From: Varroa destructor
Lineage: Eukaryota > Arthropoda > Arachnida > Mesostigmata > Varroidae
Assembly (NCBI RefSeq): GCF_002443255.2
Contig: NW_019211457.1
Location: 15,548,374 to 15,612,373, forward strand
Direction: 5' to 3'
Length of the DNA: 64,000 bases
The notes beneath the pieces are model-generated. The model was not told the origin of the DNA, did not search any database, and worked only from the letters and a program-made list of their open reading frames with translations. Of this stretch, positions 36,525 to 48,659 are shown in pieces. Position 1 is the stretch's first letter. Each line of letters starts with the position of its first letter. A program made the translations under genes and the position numbers.

Positions 36525-36980
36525 TCAGACATCCAAGGAAAGCGTAACTCTTGCGTTGTAAGATCCTTTTAGGCGTAGCGAAGCCAAGGTTTGCTTTGAC
36601 CAACGGCAGGTATCTGTTTTCTTCCTTGGCTGCAGGGAAATCAAAGACAGAAAGTGAACAGTTTTGGATCGCTTTGAGCTATAGCGTATATTCGTTGATA
36701 AAAAAAGTGCAGGGAACGTATAATCTTTTCGGGGACGTCGAAATTTTCGACGTCGCCCCATAAAGAGTAGCCTTACTATCGCAGGCCAAAAGGAAGGCTT
36801 AAAAGTTTGTTGAATATTACGTCGGCCATCGGCTGTCCGACATTGGAAAGACAGTAATTTAGTAATTTCTCTTAGCCGATCCTCATATCCTTGTTGGATT
36901 CGAAAAGAACAAAGTAGCCATATACATGTTGAAACCGCGCCCGTCAACAGCCACACAAATTGGACGAATAAATGAATCAT
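36525..36980 (-). CDS. Uncharacterised 151-codon frame
   Basis: An ATG frame with a hydrophobic start (IHLFVQFVWLLTGAVSTCIW) resembling a signal anchor and a very basic middle (FMGRRRKFRRPRKD), the latter encoded by the palindrome at 36734-36754. No family is recognised, about one frame this long is expected by chance in 64 kb, and there is no promoter or poly(A) support. Confidence 0.15.
   Translation of the reverse strand: MIHLFVQFVWLLTGAVSTCIWLLCSFRIQQGYEDRLREITKLLSFQCRTADGRRNIQQTFKPSFWPAIVRLLFMGRRRKFRRPRKDYTFPALFLSTNIRYSSKRSKTVHFLSLISLQPRKKTDTCRWSKQTLASLRLKGSYNARVTLSLDV
36734..36754. repeat. Perfect 21-base palindrome
   Basis: GACGTCGAAA and TTTCGACGTC flank a single central T. G-rich and C-rich flanks (GGG and GCCC) extend the pairing imperfectly to about 29 bases. 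It contains two GACGTC (CREB-core-like) palindromes. Confidence 0.8.
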
Positions 36981-39040
36981 TGTTTACCTAAACAAACGGA
37001 ATACTTTATGAACGTATTATCAGTTCTATTACACTGAACATTTCGCTTTGTATGTCACCTGTTGCATTCAGAATGCTTAAAGTAACTAACTAAATAATGG
37101 TTTATGTAAAAGGGATGAATTATGATCTTTCGCGTTCAAAGTGAGACACATTCTCTTGCCTGCAATAAAACCAAAATAGCATCATGTTAGACAGTCACTG
37201 GGTTAAAATTTTAACGAGAATTACCCATATCCTTCCCCTATTACAGTCGTACAATATTCGATACGTTGGCTACAAGGATTAATTTTGCGGAAGACTTTCT
37301 ATTGGGAGTCTTCGTAGCAGTACAGCACTTGAAATTAGTATAACTTATCGTCTAATTTTCATAGTACATTCGATTGATTCTTTACTTACTTATTACCCTG
37401 TTTTCATCCAGAGCCCATCCAACGTTACATTCTACACAATGTATTTTCGATGTCTCTCGCATCGGGTTAAAGTCTGCCTTTTACTGATTCCTAACGAGGA
37501 TCGATCGTCTGAACTCAACCGATGCTAAACAGCCGTGCGTGCCCATTATTCACGAGATAAAAAGCCTCAGCCTTAACATGTATAGCGGATCATTTTTTTG
37601 CTTATCTTTAAAATAGCGGTTAGCAGTAAAGGTAGCATTAACTTTTCCCGGCATAATTAACGTGAATCAAAGCAACTTAGAGCTTTCTCCGCTGGTCCCC
37701 AATGATACCGTCACATGTTAACGCTAGTTAATTTATAAATTAAACGAAGTGAAGCAAAATTACAATTGTACCCCCCAGCACGATCTTTTTGTAGGACCAG
37801 CTCGGGTGCTTGCGTTTAGTGCGTCGTACGATTTAATGATTTCATAGTCATCGCTAGCATGGCCTTATCCGTCAGGCCACCTTGGTCAAGGACGGTCTAA
37901 CCTAAATGCGGCTGGGTACATCTTTAGACAGCAATCTGAACAGGCAAGGGGCATGTGTCTATGACCATTGTAGAGGTCAAGGCCGATGGCAGGTTACGAG
38001 ACTCACGTACCTGTAGTAGAGTTCAGTTAGCTGCAGAACGTCTTCTGTCGGTCTGTCTGAGACAGACAGCAAAAGGGACGGATTCGATCTGTCGGGCGCA
38101 TGACGGCGTTCGTATCGACTCTATGTTCGGCAAAAATACAGCGGGGTGCCCCAAAATATTTATTTTAGCTACCTCAGTTATCTGATAGGGGCCGGCGCAA
38201 CCATCTCGGCATATTTGCACTTTGTTGGGTCGAGCGCTACTAATATCTCGTATATAGCGACATTTAACAGTATATTGACCAAATATACATAAGAATATAT
38301 CAAGAAGTAGGTCTCGTACTCAGTATGAGGGTACTAGGAATATAGTGTAACCGGCCCGTGATAGAAAGGTCTACGTGAGTGTGTAGGGTTCAGATATAAA
38401 ATTACAGTCATGCATATATCAATGTACACTCCGATCCGACATCGTCTTTTTCTTTATCTGTCAATAAATTAATATCATAATGGGCTGGGGAACTATCTTT
38501 CCAGGGTGCCCGTACCTAGCCAGAACTAGTTAATTCTGCAGGACAGTGTATTACAACGAAATGATTGTCCTGTGTACGAAAAAGCAACTACTTTGATGGG
38601 GTTCGCGATTGAAAAACTAGGAACGCTCAGGGGAAATTGCATTTGTATTCGCATATTATCATATGGCATTTAATGACCTCGTGGTTACGAACTACTTCCA
38701 ATGTGTGCGACATTCAACTACTGTTATCTATGAAAATCAGGCCTCGCCTGCCCGCGTATTTATTTCTTGTACCTGACTCTCACCAAACTCACAATACGTT
38801 ACCCAACGTTGCTCAAACACTTTCTTTTGTCTAAGCTAAAGCTAGTTTAGACCAGCAAACATTGCGCCTTTCTGGGTCTGAGTTGGTTGCAGGAGCTTTG
38901 TACCTTAGTTTTCATCAAGCCATTTTACTTATCACTACTTCTCATTACGATCCTTGTGTTGCTCATAAATACTTTATTTTTTTTTAATTAATAAGTATAA
39001 TAAGCATAAACACTGTATGTTTTTATAAATGCTAAAAAAA

Positions 39041-39064
39041 TATATATGTGTGTGTGTGTGTGTG
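39041..39064. repeat. (TA)n(TG)n microsatellite
   Basis: A short TA run passes directly into about nine TG units. Confidence 0.9.
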
Positions 39065-40386
39065 GTAGCCACTAACAGTGAGTCTACTGCATTACTCGAG
39101 TTAGTCCGTTATTTTTTGGTACTGTCATATTGTCCTGTTTTAGCAATACAATAACGTTGTTTGGGCAATTCTGTTTTACTGTTGAGCTGGCCTGGTTCTT
39201 GTATTGCATTCTGGTCACCTTGTATTGTGTGGTCCAGACGCTATGCCGGTAACCCGCGCCCTTTGTTACAATTAAGTCGTCGCGATGTTCCCGTTTACCG
39301 TTTATTTCCTTGCAGTTATTCCGTCACTTAGAGGTAGAATTGAGCTTAGCTTTCAAACTCTCGTGTAAATGTTAGGCCGCTTGAAAAACTGAATAAGTAA
39401 ATAACATAAAAATATCAATGATAATAAAAAATAGAATTAAGCTCAAAAGGTTTAGGTAAATAAATCGAATTTTATCTTACACAGACAGTACCTAAAGCAG
39501 ATTTTTTTTTTGCTCTTTCGATATTCAGTAATGCGCTTATTGTGCAGAACACGCTCGACATTTAGATATTTACTCAATTGTTAATCGTTGCTACGATTAT
39601 AATAAACTTTATAGCGGAATCTGTTTTCAAGCAGCGGTCTCACTTAGGCATATATACATATCCATATTTTGCTAACAGTTAAACAATGACTGCTATCCGC
39701 GTGCCACAAACCCTAATTCATACTTCCTGTAAGAGAATTTCGGTATTACCACTACTCATGTCATCGACTCGTGTCGGTGTGGATATAGAAACGAGAACGC
39801 CTTTCGGCAGTCGGAAGTCGTCCACCGTATGGCCGGCGGTAGGCCTCTTTGTCTTCTTCTAACCGCTTTTTCTGCCAAGCTCCCTAAAATGCTCTATCGA
39901 TTGCAGCTGTTACAATACGGAACGGCGCTGAATGTGGTGACCAATGTGGATGACAATGAGAAACGTAGCGTAAGCCTTAAAACCGGACCCCCACTTGTCG
40001 GTCAACCAACCTTTCATATCTCCAGAAAATGTTCTTAGCTTTTGAGCCCTATTACCTACTGTCTCTGCGAGACAAATAGTTCATCATCGCCTCAATTAAC
40101 TGACGACGATTAGCACAAATTAAACTTCGACGCTGCGCCATATTGGCTCTACAGCCTCTTTCCTTCGTAGTAATTTAGGTTAGCGTTCGCAATGAGCAAC
40201 TGATTCCTCGCGAGACAGCGATTGATATTGTCCATCTCGTTCTCGTCGTTGATAGCGCTGAATCAACCACCGGCTTCGGCCTTCGACGCTTGTCGACGCG
40301 CCCCTAGGGAGGAACTTGGTCGCCTTAAATGAACTCGACGGTGGCGTAACAGGAGATACTCTACTTTATTTTCTCGCCCCGCTTAC

Positions 40387-40549
40387 CTTTCGCCGTTTCT
40401 CTATTTCCATACTTGTGTACATCGGTTGCCGTTTCCCGCCTGCCCGTAGTACTAGCACATGGCACCTGCGATAGGCAATCGCAGGTGGAATCTGTCAAAC
40501 CTTGCGTATGTAAATCGTAAACGAATTGTGAAGCGTATAGTGAGGGCAT
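40387..40549 (-). CDS. Speculative upstream coding exon, possibly PKC
   Basis: From an ATG at 40547-40549 the minus frame is open for 54 codons to a perfect donor (CGAAAG|GTAAGC), leaving phase 1. That is the phase the 14909-14984 exon needs, and the join creates a Glu codon (G|AG) and keeps the frame open into PKC. Near the junction the peptide reads HKYGNRETAK. The match of phase has a one-in-three chance of being accidental, the ATG context is poor, and an N-terminal extension of this kind is not a known feature of conventional PKCs. A perfect hairpin (40463-40487) lies inside. Confidence 0.2.
40463..40487. repeat. Perfect 10-bp hairpin with E-box ends
   Basis: CACCTGCGAT and ATCGCAGGTG are exact reverse complements around the loop AGGCA. 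The stem is 60% GC. Each arm end is a CACCTG/CAGGTG E-box core. Confidence 0.8.
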
Positions 40550-43500
40550 GGGGTGAATTCGCTCGTATTAAGAGCCATGGGGGTAATCTTGGTGAGGGCA
40601 CGGAAGTTACGTTGAAAAAAGGCTTCTGAATACGACGCGGGGGAGCACTCCGATATGATAAACCGTTTACGTCCAATGAAATATTACATGGATACTAGTC
40701 ACGTTACGAGAACGCCGCTACCTGTCGATTGCCCAGTTTAACACATCTCTGTAAATTTAACACGGAGCCCGAGCTGAACGAATCATATTGCAGCGAGAAG
40801 ACGTACCACTCAACGTTCTCGTAATTCTAAGCCTATAACAAAGCTGCGTCACTTCCGTAGATTCTTCTTGCAGAAGTTCATATATTCTAGAAATTCTGAG
40901 ATTCTTAACGTTTCAATTATGGAAAAAGTAGGGCTTGAACCTGAGCGCATAACGGATGTCAGTACGAACGCTCAGACCTCTAACCATCTACATGTCATAC
41001 GGACTGCTCACCATAAGCACACTATAGTTTGTAAGTTTTGTAAACAAACAGATGGAGCAATTAATAAATCTAATAAATAAATAAATTCTATTGAATAGGA
41101 AAACGTTGGCAGTTGACAGGCCGTTGACACATGCCGAAGTCGAGTTCACGACTTACTATAAATATAATACAAATTGCGACTTTTCAATTGCGAGTTACCT
41201 ATGATTATTTAGATGAAAATGATATTGTAACAACATCCATGAATTTCGATCATTACATCAACAAGTTTAAAAGAAATCAAAAGCTAGATCGGTCATCATT
41301 GTCGCTTGACCCCCTCTTCCCCCCGCCAATAGAGATAGATATGCCTGTAGACTATTCGGGCAAACAAAGGAAGCGTGTATAATAGAGTAATGTATAAACT
41401 AAACCTTTCAGTTGAGTGAACATTTGACAAGCGTATATATTATATACTGAGTTCATAGTAGTGCTTCGCTTGAGGATACACACTTGTTGCCCGCTGATGT
41501 GTTTAAACAATGGAGTAATAGTAACTGATTACATGAAAATCCAGGAAAAGTAAGGCAGGGCAAAGGAACAAATGCAATAACTATATGACCATCACACTAA
41601 GTACGCAGTGCATGAATACTGCATATGTGTTTAAAGATATGCCGTTAAAAATCCAGTACACCGAAAAAACAGCCATTCGGGCCTTTAAATATAGTTAATT
41701 CAACCTTTCGATTCCTGGTCAGTCCATCACTGTTTGTAACCACCAACAAAATACTCCGAAAACAGGTAAACTTGTCACTTCCTAACGTCTAAAGGTGGCT
41801 TTATGAGAGGTGAGAGAATGATCTTAGTGGACTACGGGCATATCTTTGAGCTCATTGCAGGCCAGTTCGTGTTGGCGAATTGTCTTAATGGCATATGTGT
41901 ACTATGTCGTGTTTGTTGGAAAAAAAAAGCACCAGCAAGTGTGGGGAAAATCCTTGTCGTTCTGCCTTTGATTCGGTGTAAATAGAAAAGAAACACGGCT
42001 TTATGTCATAGAATAGCACCACACTACCGAAACATGTGTCACGCGGTGTCAGGGTTCGATGCCTTGAAACGCAACTGCCAGCCGCCTAGGCCCCCATACC
42101 AGGTTCTATTTTTACCATGCTTTACTTAGAAATGTTCATGAACAAATACAGGAAGACTGCTTCGGAGTGGAAAACACAGACACAACGCGAAGGTGCCGAT
42201 AGTATCGTTCTTACACGGAACTATATGTAAACATGTGATCTATTGAAGACCTGAATGAATCTGCAGGCTATATGTATGACCCCGCAGTTCGTGTTAAGCC
42301 GATGCACCGTAAACATTGAAAACGAAGTTAACTCATACTGTGCACAGATCCATATGGCTGACTATATATAGATCCTAGGACGCAAATAGGCGGGTGAAAG
42401 TTATCGGTATACATATATAATTTATGCTGGTGACCACTGTGATCCTGGATAAAAAGGACAGACACACGTAGCAGTAAATGTGCTAGACTATTGCAATTAT
42501 TGAATTCATTCAAAGTCGGCCCCCATCTTTGGATTTCAACAAAAGTACAATTCAGATTGGTCAAATGGTTAGATCAATTTTTTGTAATAAGAAACATGTT
42601 TAGAAGATCTAATAAGAGGTGTTGTTGAAGAAGGGACGATGAGACGACGAGGATATCTTTACGTAAGTTTGTGCATAGAAATGAATCTAGAAATCATGTA
42701 TTCGTAGGGCACATCGTATAGGTAGGTGGTCATGCATAACTAGCGGAACTATCACTTATCCAGAGCTTTGTCGCAGGGGCCAGTAACGCCAGCAGTATCT
42801 ATATACAGACACGTACGATATCAATATGTAAGTATTGATATTTTTATTTTGGAGCCATCCATTTTTTGTCACAACGCTTATTTGAGCCTAACACGAACGA
42901 TGCTGACGTTATTTTCGTCGTTACTTGTGGATCTCTGCTCGAGATTACAGCAGATAATTTAGTAAAGTAGTTTCGGTATTAGGGAACTGTTTAGACGAAG
43001 GCAAATATATTCTTCTGCCATGGAAATTTGCCATAGGCGACGTGTCTGAATGAAAAGAAAAAGTCACCTTGAGGAAGGCCCGCTGTGAAATGTAACAGGC
43101 CTCGTCGTTTGAGACGCGCTGAGGCACAGCGTGTTCATCGACTGGATCATCATGCGAGAAAACCATTTGCACCATGACGCAACTGCCACGACAGTGACTG
43201 CGGTGGGATCGGCCGGTTCAGGCCCTACTGGGCGGTGACAGTTACAGGATAGTTGTTTTTGAGTAAATTAAACAACTAATGCAGTTAATAATATCCGGAC
43301 CGGTTGTTGGTATTTGGAGTGAGCATCTTTTGAGAACGGGTCTCTCAAGTGAAATGTATGGCGATGTCCGTATTATTGATCACACGGGCTTGTTTACAGC
43401 GACAAGGAGTGGCAGTGAACGGAACGAGGGCGTGTGATATGTTTTTGTAACTTGAACGTTAAACTTTGTGTGGATACGTTGACGCGAGCCTGCTATACTA

Positions 43501-45900
43501 CAGACTGCAATAACGCCTTACAAATCGAACGGCTGTCGAAAATTGAAGAAAAATAAAAACGTGGTTAAAAAAAAGTCGAGTCGATACGGAAAATCGATGC
43601 TACTTATAAACTGTACTATTTTCTCCTTTTTTGTAGATATGGTCCATTATTTCTATTTTGTATTGCATGATTCACGCGAAGACCTGGCTTAGTCTTCGCA
43701 AACTATCTTCGTTCGGTCTTCTAGAACTTTAGAGGAACGAGAAGCTAACAGGGTTGGTACTTATCGTTGGCTGGAGAGAAACAAGTAAGAGCTCTTCGTG
43801 CGCATAGTACATTGCGTACGAAATATCCTCAATGAAGAGCAATAATAGATTACTTTTGTAAAATGCAGCTTTTACTTTTGCCGTGCATCCGTGGTCAATG
43901 CGAAACAGCTTGTTCGCTTACTTACTGTCTAGCCGCACTGCATTTTCAAAAGGACAATCCAGGACGCTTCTCTCAACTTTCGTCCATAGGCTATCTGATG
44001 CAAAATGAACCATGTTTTTCGTTAACAGTTGAGTACACTTGCGAAAAGGAGGCCAACTTGAGAAAAGAACTCAGTTCTGCAATGAAGTACAACTTAAACA
44101 ACTTCGGCACAATGTCAAATAGCCAGAGTAACTTTATGGTATGGGCGAAAGTTTTCTTCCACATGGACCGTATCTATAGAAATTTCATATGAGAATTGTA
44201 CTAGTGTATACACTAAGAAACATCGTCGTCAACATCTTTATTGCAATAGAGGCACCAGAGACAGTAACTTCTTAGACGAAAAAGTACCTTTTTGTGATTA
44301 CTTATTAAAAGAGATCTTATCTGATCATAAATTAGTACATTACAGATAGGAGTAGAATTTTTTTACCAGTGACCAGAAAGTTGACTTCTAAAATCTTGAA
44401 TTTTGACAATATTGTATTGCAGACTTCATCGGGATAGCTGGTAAGTGCAGACCGGTTGGCCACCAAACACAATAGCAATGATTCATCCTTTCCTCAAAAC
44501 CGACCTACCTGAGACCGAACACGAATGACTTAATAGCTTCACGCCAGACTAAAGTCCGCTCGATCGCTGACATTTTTAATCGGTACTAAATGTTATCCTT
44601 ATAATTAATGGCGACAATGTTACCCAATATATCCGGGGGCACATTGAACTAGAATCAAGTTGAGGTCAGATGATTGTCACAGGTCACATAAACGGGGTCT
44701 ATTAGCTGGTAGATTGGCGCACTATTCAACAGTAAGATGACCAAGTTGATCAACAGGTACGCTTAGCGATGCACGCACGCCGTACAGAGTCCATATATAA
44801 TATTGCGTCGTAGACTGTCGTGTAAAGGCTGACATCAATTTCTTTTAAACTGATCGAATTTTGTCTAGGGAACAAACAGAAGTTCTTGTTCGTTCGTCCT
44901 GCCAACTTCAATAAGGCCATACACGTTTTGACGTACATCTCGGGCCTTTTTTATATCCGTTACCATATATGTTTGACTTTCTGCCAACGCAGACATAACA
45001 CCGTGTGATTTTCTGCCGAGATTCCGACTTTCTACAATTGCCAATCAAATAATATATTATATAACAGACAACGAAAAATTCTAACTCAACAACAACAGCG
45101 CCTATCACTGCCGCACAAATAAGGCACAACAAAAATAACACTAGTTCACGCGCATAACAGCTCTTCTGCTTCTGCCGGCTCCTTCAGCTTCTCGCGGCTT
45201 TTTACAATTTGATTCTGAATTTTATTATTCGACACAATTATGACCGATGTATCAGTATATCGTTGTGCTTCGGGCTAGTGTAACATCTGCACTAACCCTG
45301 CACTTTAGCCCTTAAAAACAGCGGAAGCAGTCGCGGTGACTAAAAGAACAATTTTTTCTCCGCTCTTTTTGTTACCAAAAACGATGTTCGATACCGCTAT
45401 GGCCATCCCATAGCCTTAAGGAAGGTTCACACTTCACACCCAGCGACAGTTCTGGCCATCGCATTAATAATAGTGGACAACGTGTGCGTCCGAGTTCTTG
45501 TACTTGTGGCCAGAACAAAAATTTCCCTTTGTATTATTAGATATTTTCTCAAGCGGGCTAACAAGAAAAAACAAGAGATATAAAAAACACAAAACGAATT
45601 ATCCTATATGACAAAAATAATCCGTCGCGTCGTTTCCAGCATCCGTTACTACCGCCGATTATCAGCTGGACTTTCCTTCAATCGAGCACACACGCTCACT
45701 GCAATCACTGTTCGATGTCACGCGCCAGCCACGACGCGGCAACGGCGTTAACAGTACACGTACAGCGTGCAACGAATCGCTCCATGCATGCGGATCCTTC
45801 GTTTACTTTCCACTAATTGCCTGTGCCCATAACGGCAACGATGATTGATTCCCTATCGAATAGTTTACCAATAAACTATTTACTTTAGCAACAGCTCTCT
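40550..45900. other. No supported gene
   Basis: Frames at 41131-41382 and 43863-44192 are open and ATG-started but unrecognised. A strong plus acceptor (TTTTCTCCTTTTTTGTAG, ending near 43636) is followed by 31-codon and 17-codon frames that are not distinctive. Confidence 0.4.
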
Positions 45901-45922
45901 CAGCCGAGAAGATCGTCCGTTA

Positions 45923-45946
45923 GCGTTGGCGTTGGCGTTGGCGTTA
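45923..45946. repeat. GCGTTG hexamer, four copies
   Basis: Four tandem units GCGTTG, the last ending in A. On the minus strand this encodes Asn-Ala repeats in an 80-codon frame with a hydrophobic start (45880-46122), which I do not call. Confidence 0.85.
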
Positions 45947-46399
45947 GACCAAATACGAATGAAGGCGCGACATCGATCCACAAGCAGCGGCAACCTCCCT
46001 GCAATGAGTACGCGACGGTAATCGATTTGCGCCTCTGTCCTAAACTCTACAACAGGACAAAACGATAAGTAAAAGACTGTTGCTAATAGTAAATAACGGC
46101 CATTTTTTTCATGTTTACGCACCCTTCAACGTTAACAGTTCTGCTTTCCGGGTTGAAACGTGCTAGGCAAGCTGCTTTATAGTAGGCTTTTAGAACGGTG
46201 GCCAGCTGCTAAGCAGATTAACTCCTGGTTTGGATTTTTACTCTGAAAGTGATCGTCGAAGCAAATAGGTAAGATCAATAGCGACAGCAGAAGTAGCATT
46301 AGTAACAGCTTGACGTTTTCCTTCGCTCGAACGGCATCACGAAATGTCGTCTCTATCACTGTTACATATCTCGCTGCAGTCTCAAGAGCGCCGGCCACT

Positions 46400-47000
46400 C
46401 CTCGTTTGTTGACTACGTTCCGATTGTCCGCTTGTTCAGCTGCGTGATTTCACCGATTTTCGGTGTTATTCCGTCGGCCGCTCGATGGCGCACGCGACAA
46501 GCGCGAATCACCTTTGTCTGATCTGTTGTGGGGACGCCTGTTGCTGGCGCAAATGACGCTAGTCCCACCCTATGATCTTGCCAGTGGCAATGATGCTTTT
46601 ATTATTACTTTCGTCTCTCACCAGCATCGGTACGAAACAGCGGTAGAGAGAACGCTACGGTAACTCCTGCTGTGGCGGCGGCGGCGGCGGCGGCGGCGAC
46701 GGCGGCCGCCAATGCCACGACAAATACGGATGATGCCTTTTGCCGGTCGCAGAGTAGACGTCACTGCTAGAGAAGGAGGATGCTCACAGCGGCGTCAAAA
46801 GGCCGTTGAGGGCAAGGAGACTACGGGAAACGTACATTGTGATGAGGAGAAGCAAACGAAAAGACGCGTTAGCTATTGAGATAAGCGCTGCCGCTGAAAC
46901 GGGATTGCTGTGAATGTCCATTCGCGTCGCTGGTCACGCTTCAAGTTCGGACCAATGAGCGACAAGTGGCTGTGTTTGTATACGGTAGTTAATTATTGAA
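46400..47000 (-). promoter_or_regulatory. GC- and CpG-rich patch, putative PKC promoter and first exon
   Basis: This stretch is clearly richer in GC and CpG than its surroundings and contains a GGC triplet array (46674-46710). On the minus strand the array reads as GCC repeats, typical of 5' leaders, and is followed by a donor (GATGCTG|GTGAGAG, exon end 46622). That donor is on the same strand as the PKC exons and upstream of them. I infer a promoter plus non-coding first exon for PKC. No TATA box was noticed. A divergent plus-strand transcript is also possible, since an exon candidate starts at 47197. Confidence 0.3.
46674..46710. repeat. GGC triplet repeat
   Basis: About eight GGC units, then GAC, then GGCGGCCGCC. 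On the minus strand it would encode polyalanine in one open frame, but that frame has a TGA immediately upstream and no ATG. Confidence 0.9.
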
Positions 47001-47196
47001 TTCGCAAGTGGAGTTGAACAATCAGCTGACCCCCAGATGTAATATACAGAACGTATACATGCCTGTCCGATCGCCCCAGTTGTCTGTCAGCCCGTTCGCT
47101 CTCAGTAGGCAAACCGCTACTGGGTGGTTGAAATTTGATGGGAGTATCAATGGAGACGTTATATTTCACGATAGAACTATTCTGTTTTTTTTTCAG

Positions 47197-47419
47197 GACG
47201 GCAGATGTCGCCATTGTGTTCTCCCCTTTTTGTCAGTATGTCGTGTTCATAGGGGATTGTCTCGTACCGCCCGCTTCGAAAATCGCCACAGCCCCACCAG
47301 CCGAAGTTCTCGCCGACAACCCACTAGGAAAAGGTCACGATGAGACAAACGGAAAAAGATACTGGCCGTCGAGATTAGTATCGTCGTTGTGTCTACTGAC
47401 GTCGGAAAGAACACAGTAA
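47197..47419 (+). CDS. Candidate terminal exon beside the GC-rich patch
   Basis: A near-ideal acceptor (TTCTGTTTTTTTTTCAG) is followed, one base in, by 73 open codons to TAA at 47417-47419. Codons are GC-leaning and the peptide has a hydrophobic section (VAIVFSPFCQYVVFIGD) and an Ala/Pro section (ASKIATAPPAEVLADNPLG). A second good acceptor (CCCCTTTTTGTCAG) lies 40 bases further in, ending at 47236. No family is recognised and no poly(A) signal was found close by. Confidence 0.25.
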
Positions 47420-48479
47420 ACTGAAAGCGCTATAGTCGGCTGCTTTCGACATATATATATGTCAAAATTTTGACTTCTCCGTCTAGAATATATGCGACAT
47501 TATCTTATGGATATTTGCAGGCCGGCATCGGTAAATAGACGGATTGTGCGCTGAACAACCATTGATGACTTCCGCTTCCGGCCGACGATATGACCTACGA
47601 CACCTCTTCGTTACGGCATTCTAAAGCGGCAGCCTCTATCCTGGAAGGCGATCTCGACTATCATTCCTGTTCATTAGAATCTGGACCATACGAAAGAAAA
47701 ATCGTCTAGACAGTCGCAAGGATGGTATCCGTAAATTGCCCATAATCGTGGACTCATCCAGGAGATGCTTTCATTCTTGTGACTATTTTTTCTTTTTTAA
47801 ATAAATATAGGGGTATGCATTTACGCAACATCAGGCTTAATTGAACTTGACCTGCACACACTTGAGCAAATAGGTATTCACTGTTTGCCATTTTTACGCA
47901 GTACTTCGAATGAATGTCGACTTTTGCAGAATCTCGGAATTAGGAAATCACACACGGTGAAATCATTAGATGCTCTAAAATGTTGACCGTAATATATTGC
48001 AAAGATGCTTTAGTTACGCTCGAGAGCACTAAGAGATATAGATGACTTCGGTTAGCATGGAAACCACCAGAGAAACTTGTCATCGCTTGGCTGTCTCAAC
48101 TTAATCAGTGGACTTTTAGAAGGTTTCCATATTCTCTGGATGTAGTAACCCGCAAAAATATTCAGTTTTTTTATATATATATATAAATCTATTTCATCTT
48201 ATCTCTGCTGGAAAAATCTGACTTTCTGTAGACCATACATAGATATACATGAAATAACTGCATCCATTCAGTATCAGCGTAGCTTAATATAAGGGTAGTT
48301 CACATGATTTTTTATTATCAACATATCAGCTTAGAAGGAAGCTATTTTCGAAATCTACGTGGATTTTGTTGGCTGGAAACTAATTTTTTCCCTTATTTAT
48401 TTAACAATGACGCATAACACACTATATCACTGAAGTAATCAAATTAACGAAGTTCGATTAGTTAAGGTAATTCACTTAC

Positions 48480-48653
48480 CTTAATAACCTCGATATGCAA
48501 CATAACTTTCCCACCCGGTACCAATTTTACCGTGTCGACAGCTGATCTAGTTTCGTGCCAACAATAACGAAGGCCCGCCGGTGTCCTTTGTTGCTTGACT
48601 GACGGGTTGACACCACGCTCTCGACAAGGACAAGGTGGCGTCGCTGGCTTCCG
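48480..48653 (-). CDS. Candidate internal exon with perfect donor
   Basis: On the minus strand, 58 codons are open in a single frame between a TAG at 48654-48656 and a perfect donor (ATTAAG|GTAAGTGAATT), ending phase 0. The other two frames are stopped. GC content is far above the flanks. The peptide starts Pro/Cys-rich (ATPPCPCRERG), then has LRYCWHETRSAVDTVKLVPG and KVMLHIEVIK, a soluble, mixed composition that looks like folded protein. I do not recognise a domain. The acceptor is unclear; CTGACTAG or GAAGCCAG just inside the frame are the options. It lies upstream of the putative PKC promoter, so it probably belongs to another gene. Confidence 0.35.
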
Positions 48654-48659
48654 CTAGTC

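Larger units (their letters stand above)
14985..40386 (-). other. Putative long 5' intron of the PKC gene
   Basis: If the PKC transcript begins further right, this stretch is its first intron. It holds scattered frames and lone splice-like signals, microsatellites, a G-rich tract at 30210-30241, a palindrome at 36734-36754 and three plus-strand exon candidates (19678, 31518, 35697) that would be nested antisense. Apart from the items listed separately I see no recognisable gene. Confidence 0.3.

Noticed and set aside
41131..41382. 83-codon plus frame with a DPLFPPPIEIDMPVDYSG segment
   Set aside because: Ordinary length for random frames here, weak ATG context, no neighbours in phase.
42045..42068. 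tRNA B-box-like GGTTCGATGCC with a pairable T-arm
   Set aside because: No complementary acceptor stem about 60 bases upstream, no A-box, and the loop base after the RA is not the usual pyrimidine.
46622..46760. Polyalanine-coding reading of the GGC repeat on the minus strand
   Set aside because: TGA lies immediately upstream and there is no ATG in the frame; a UTR reading fits better.
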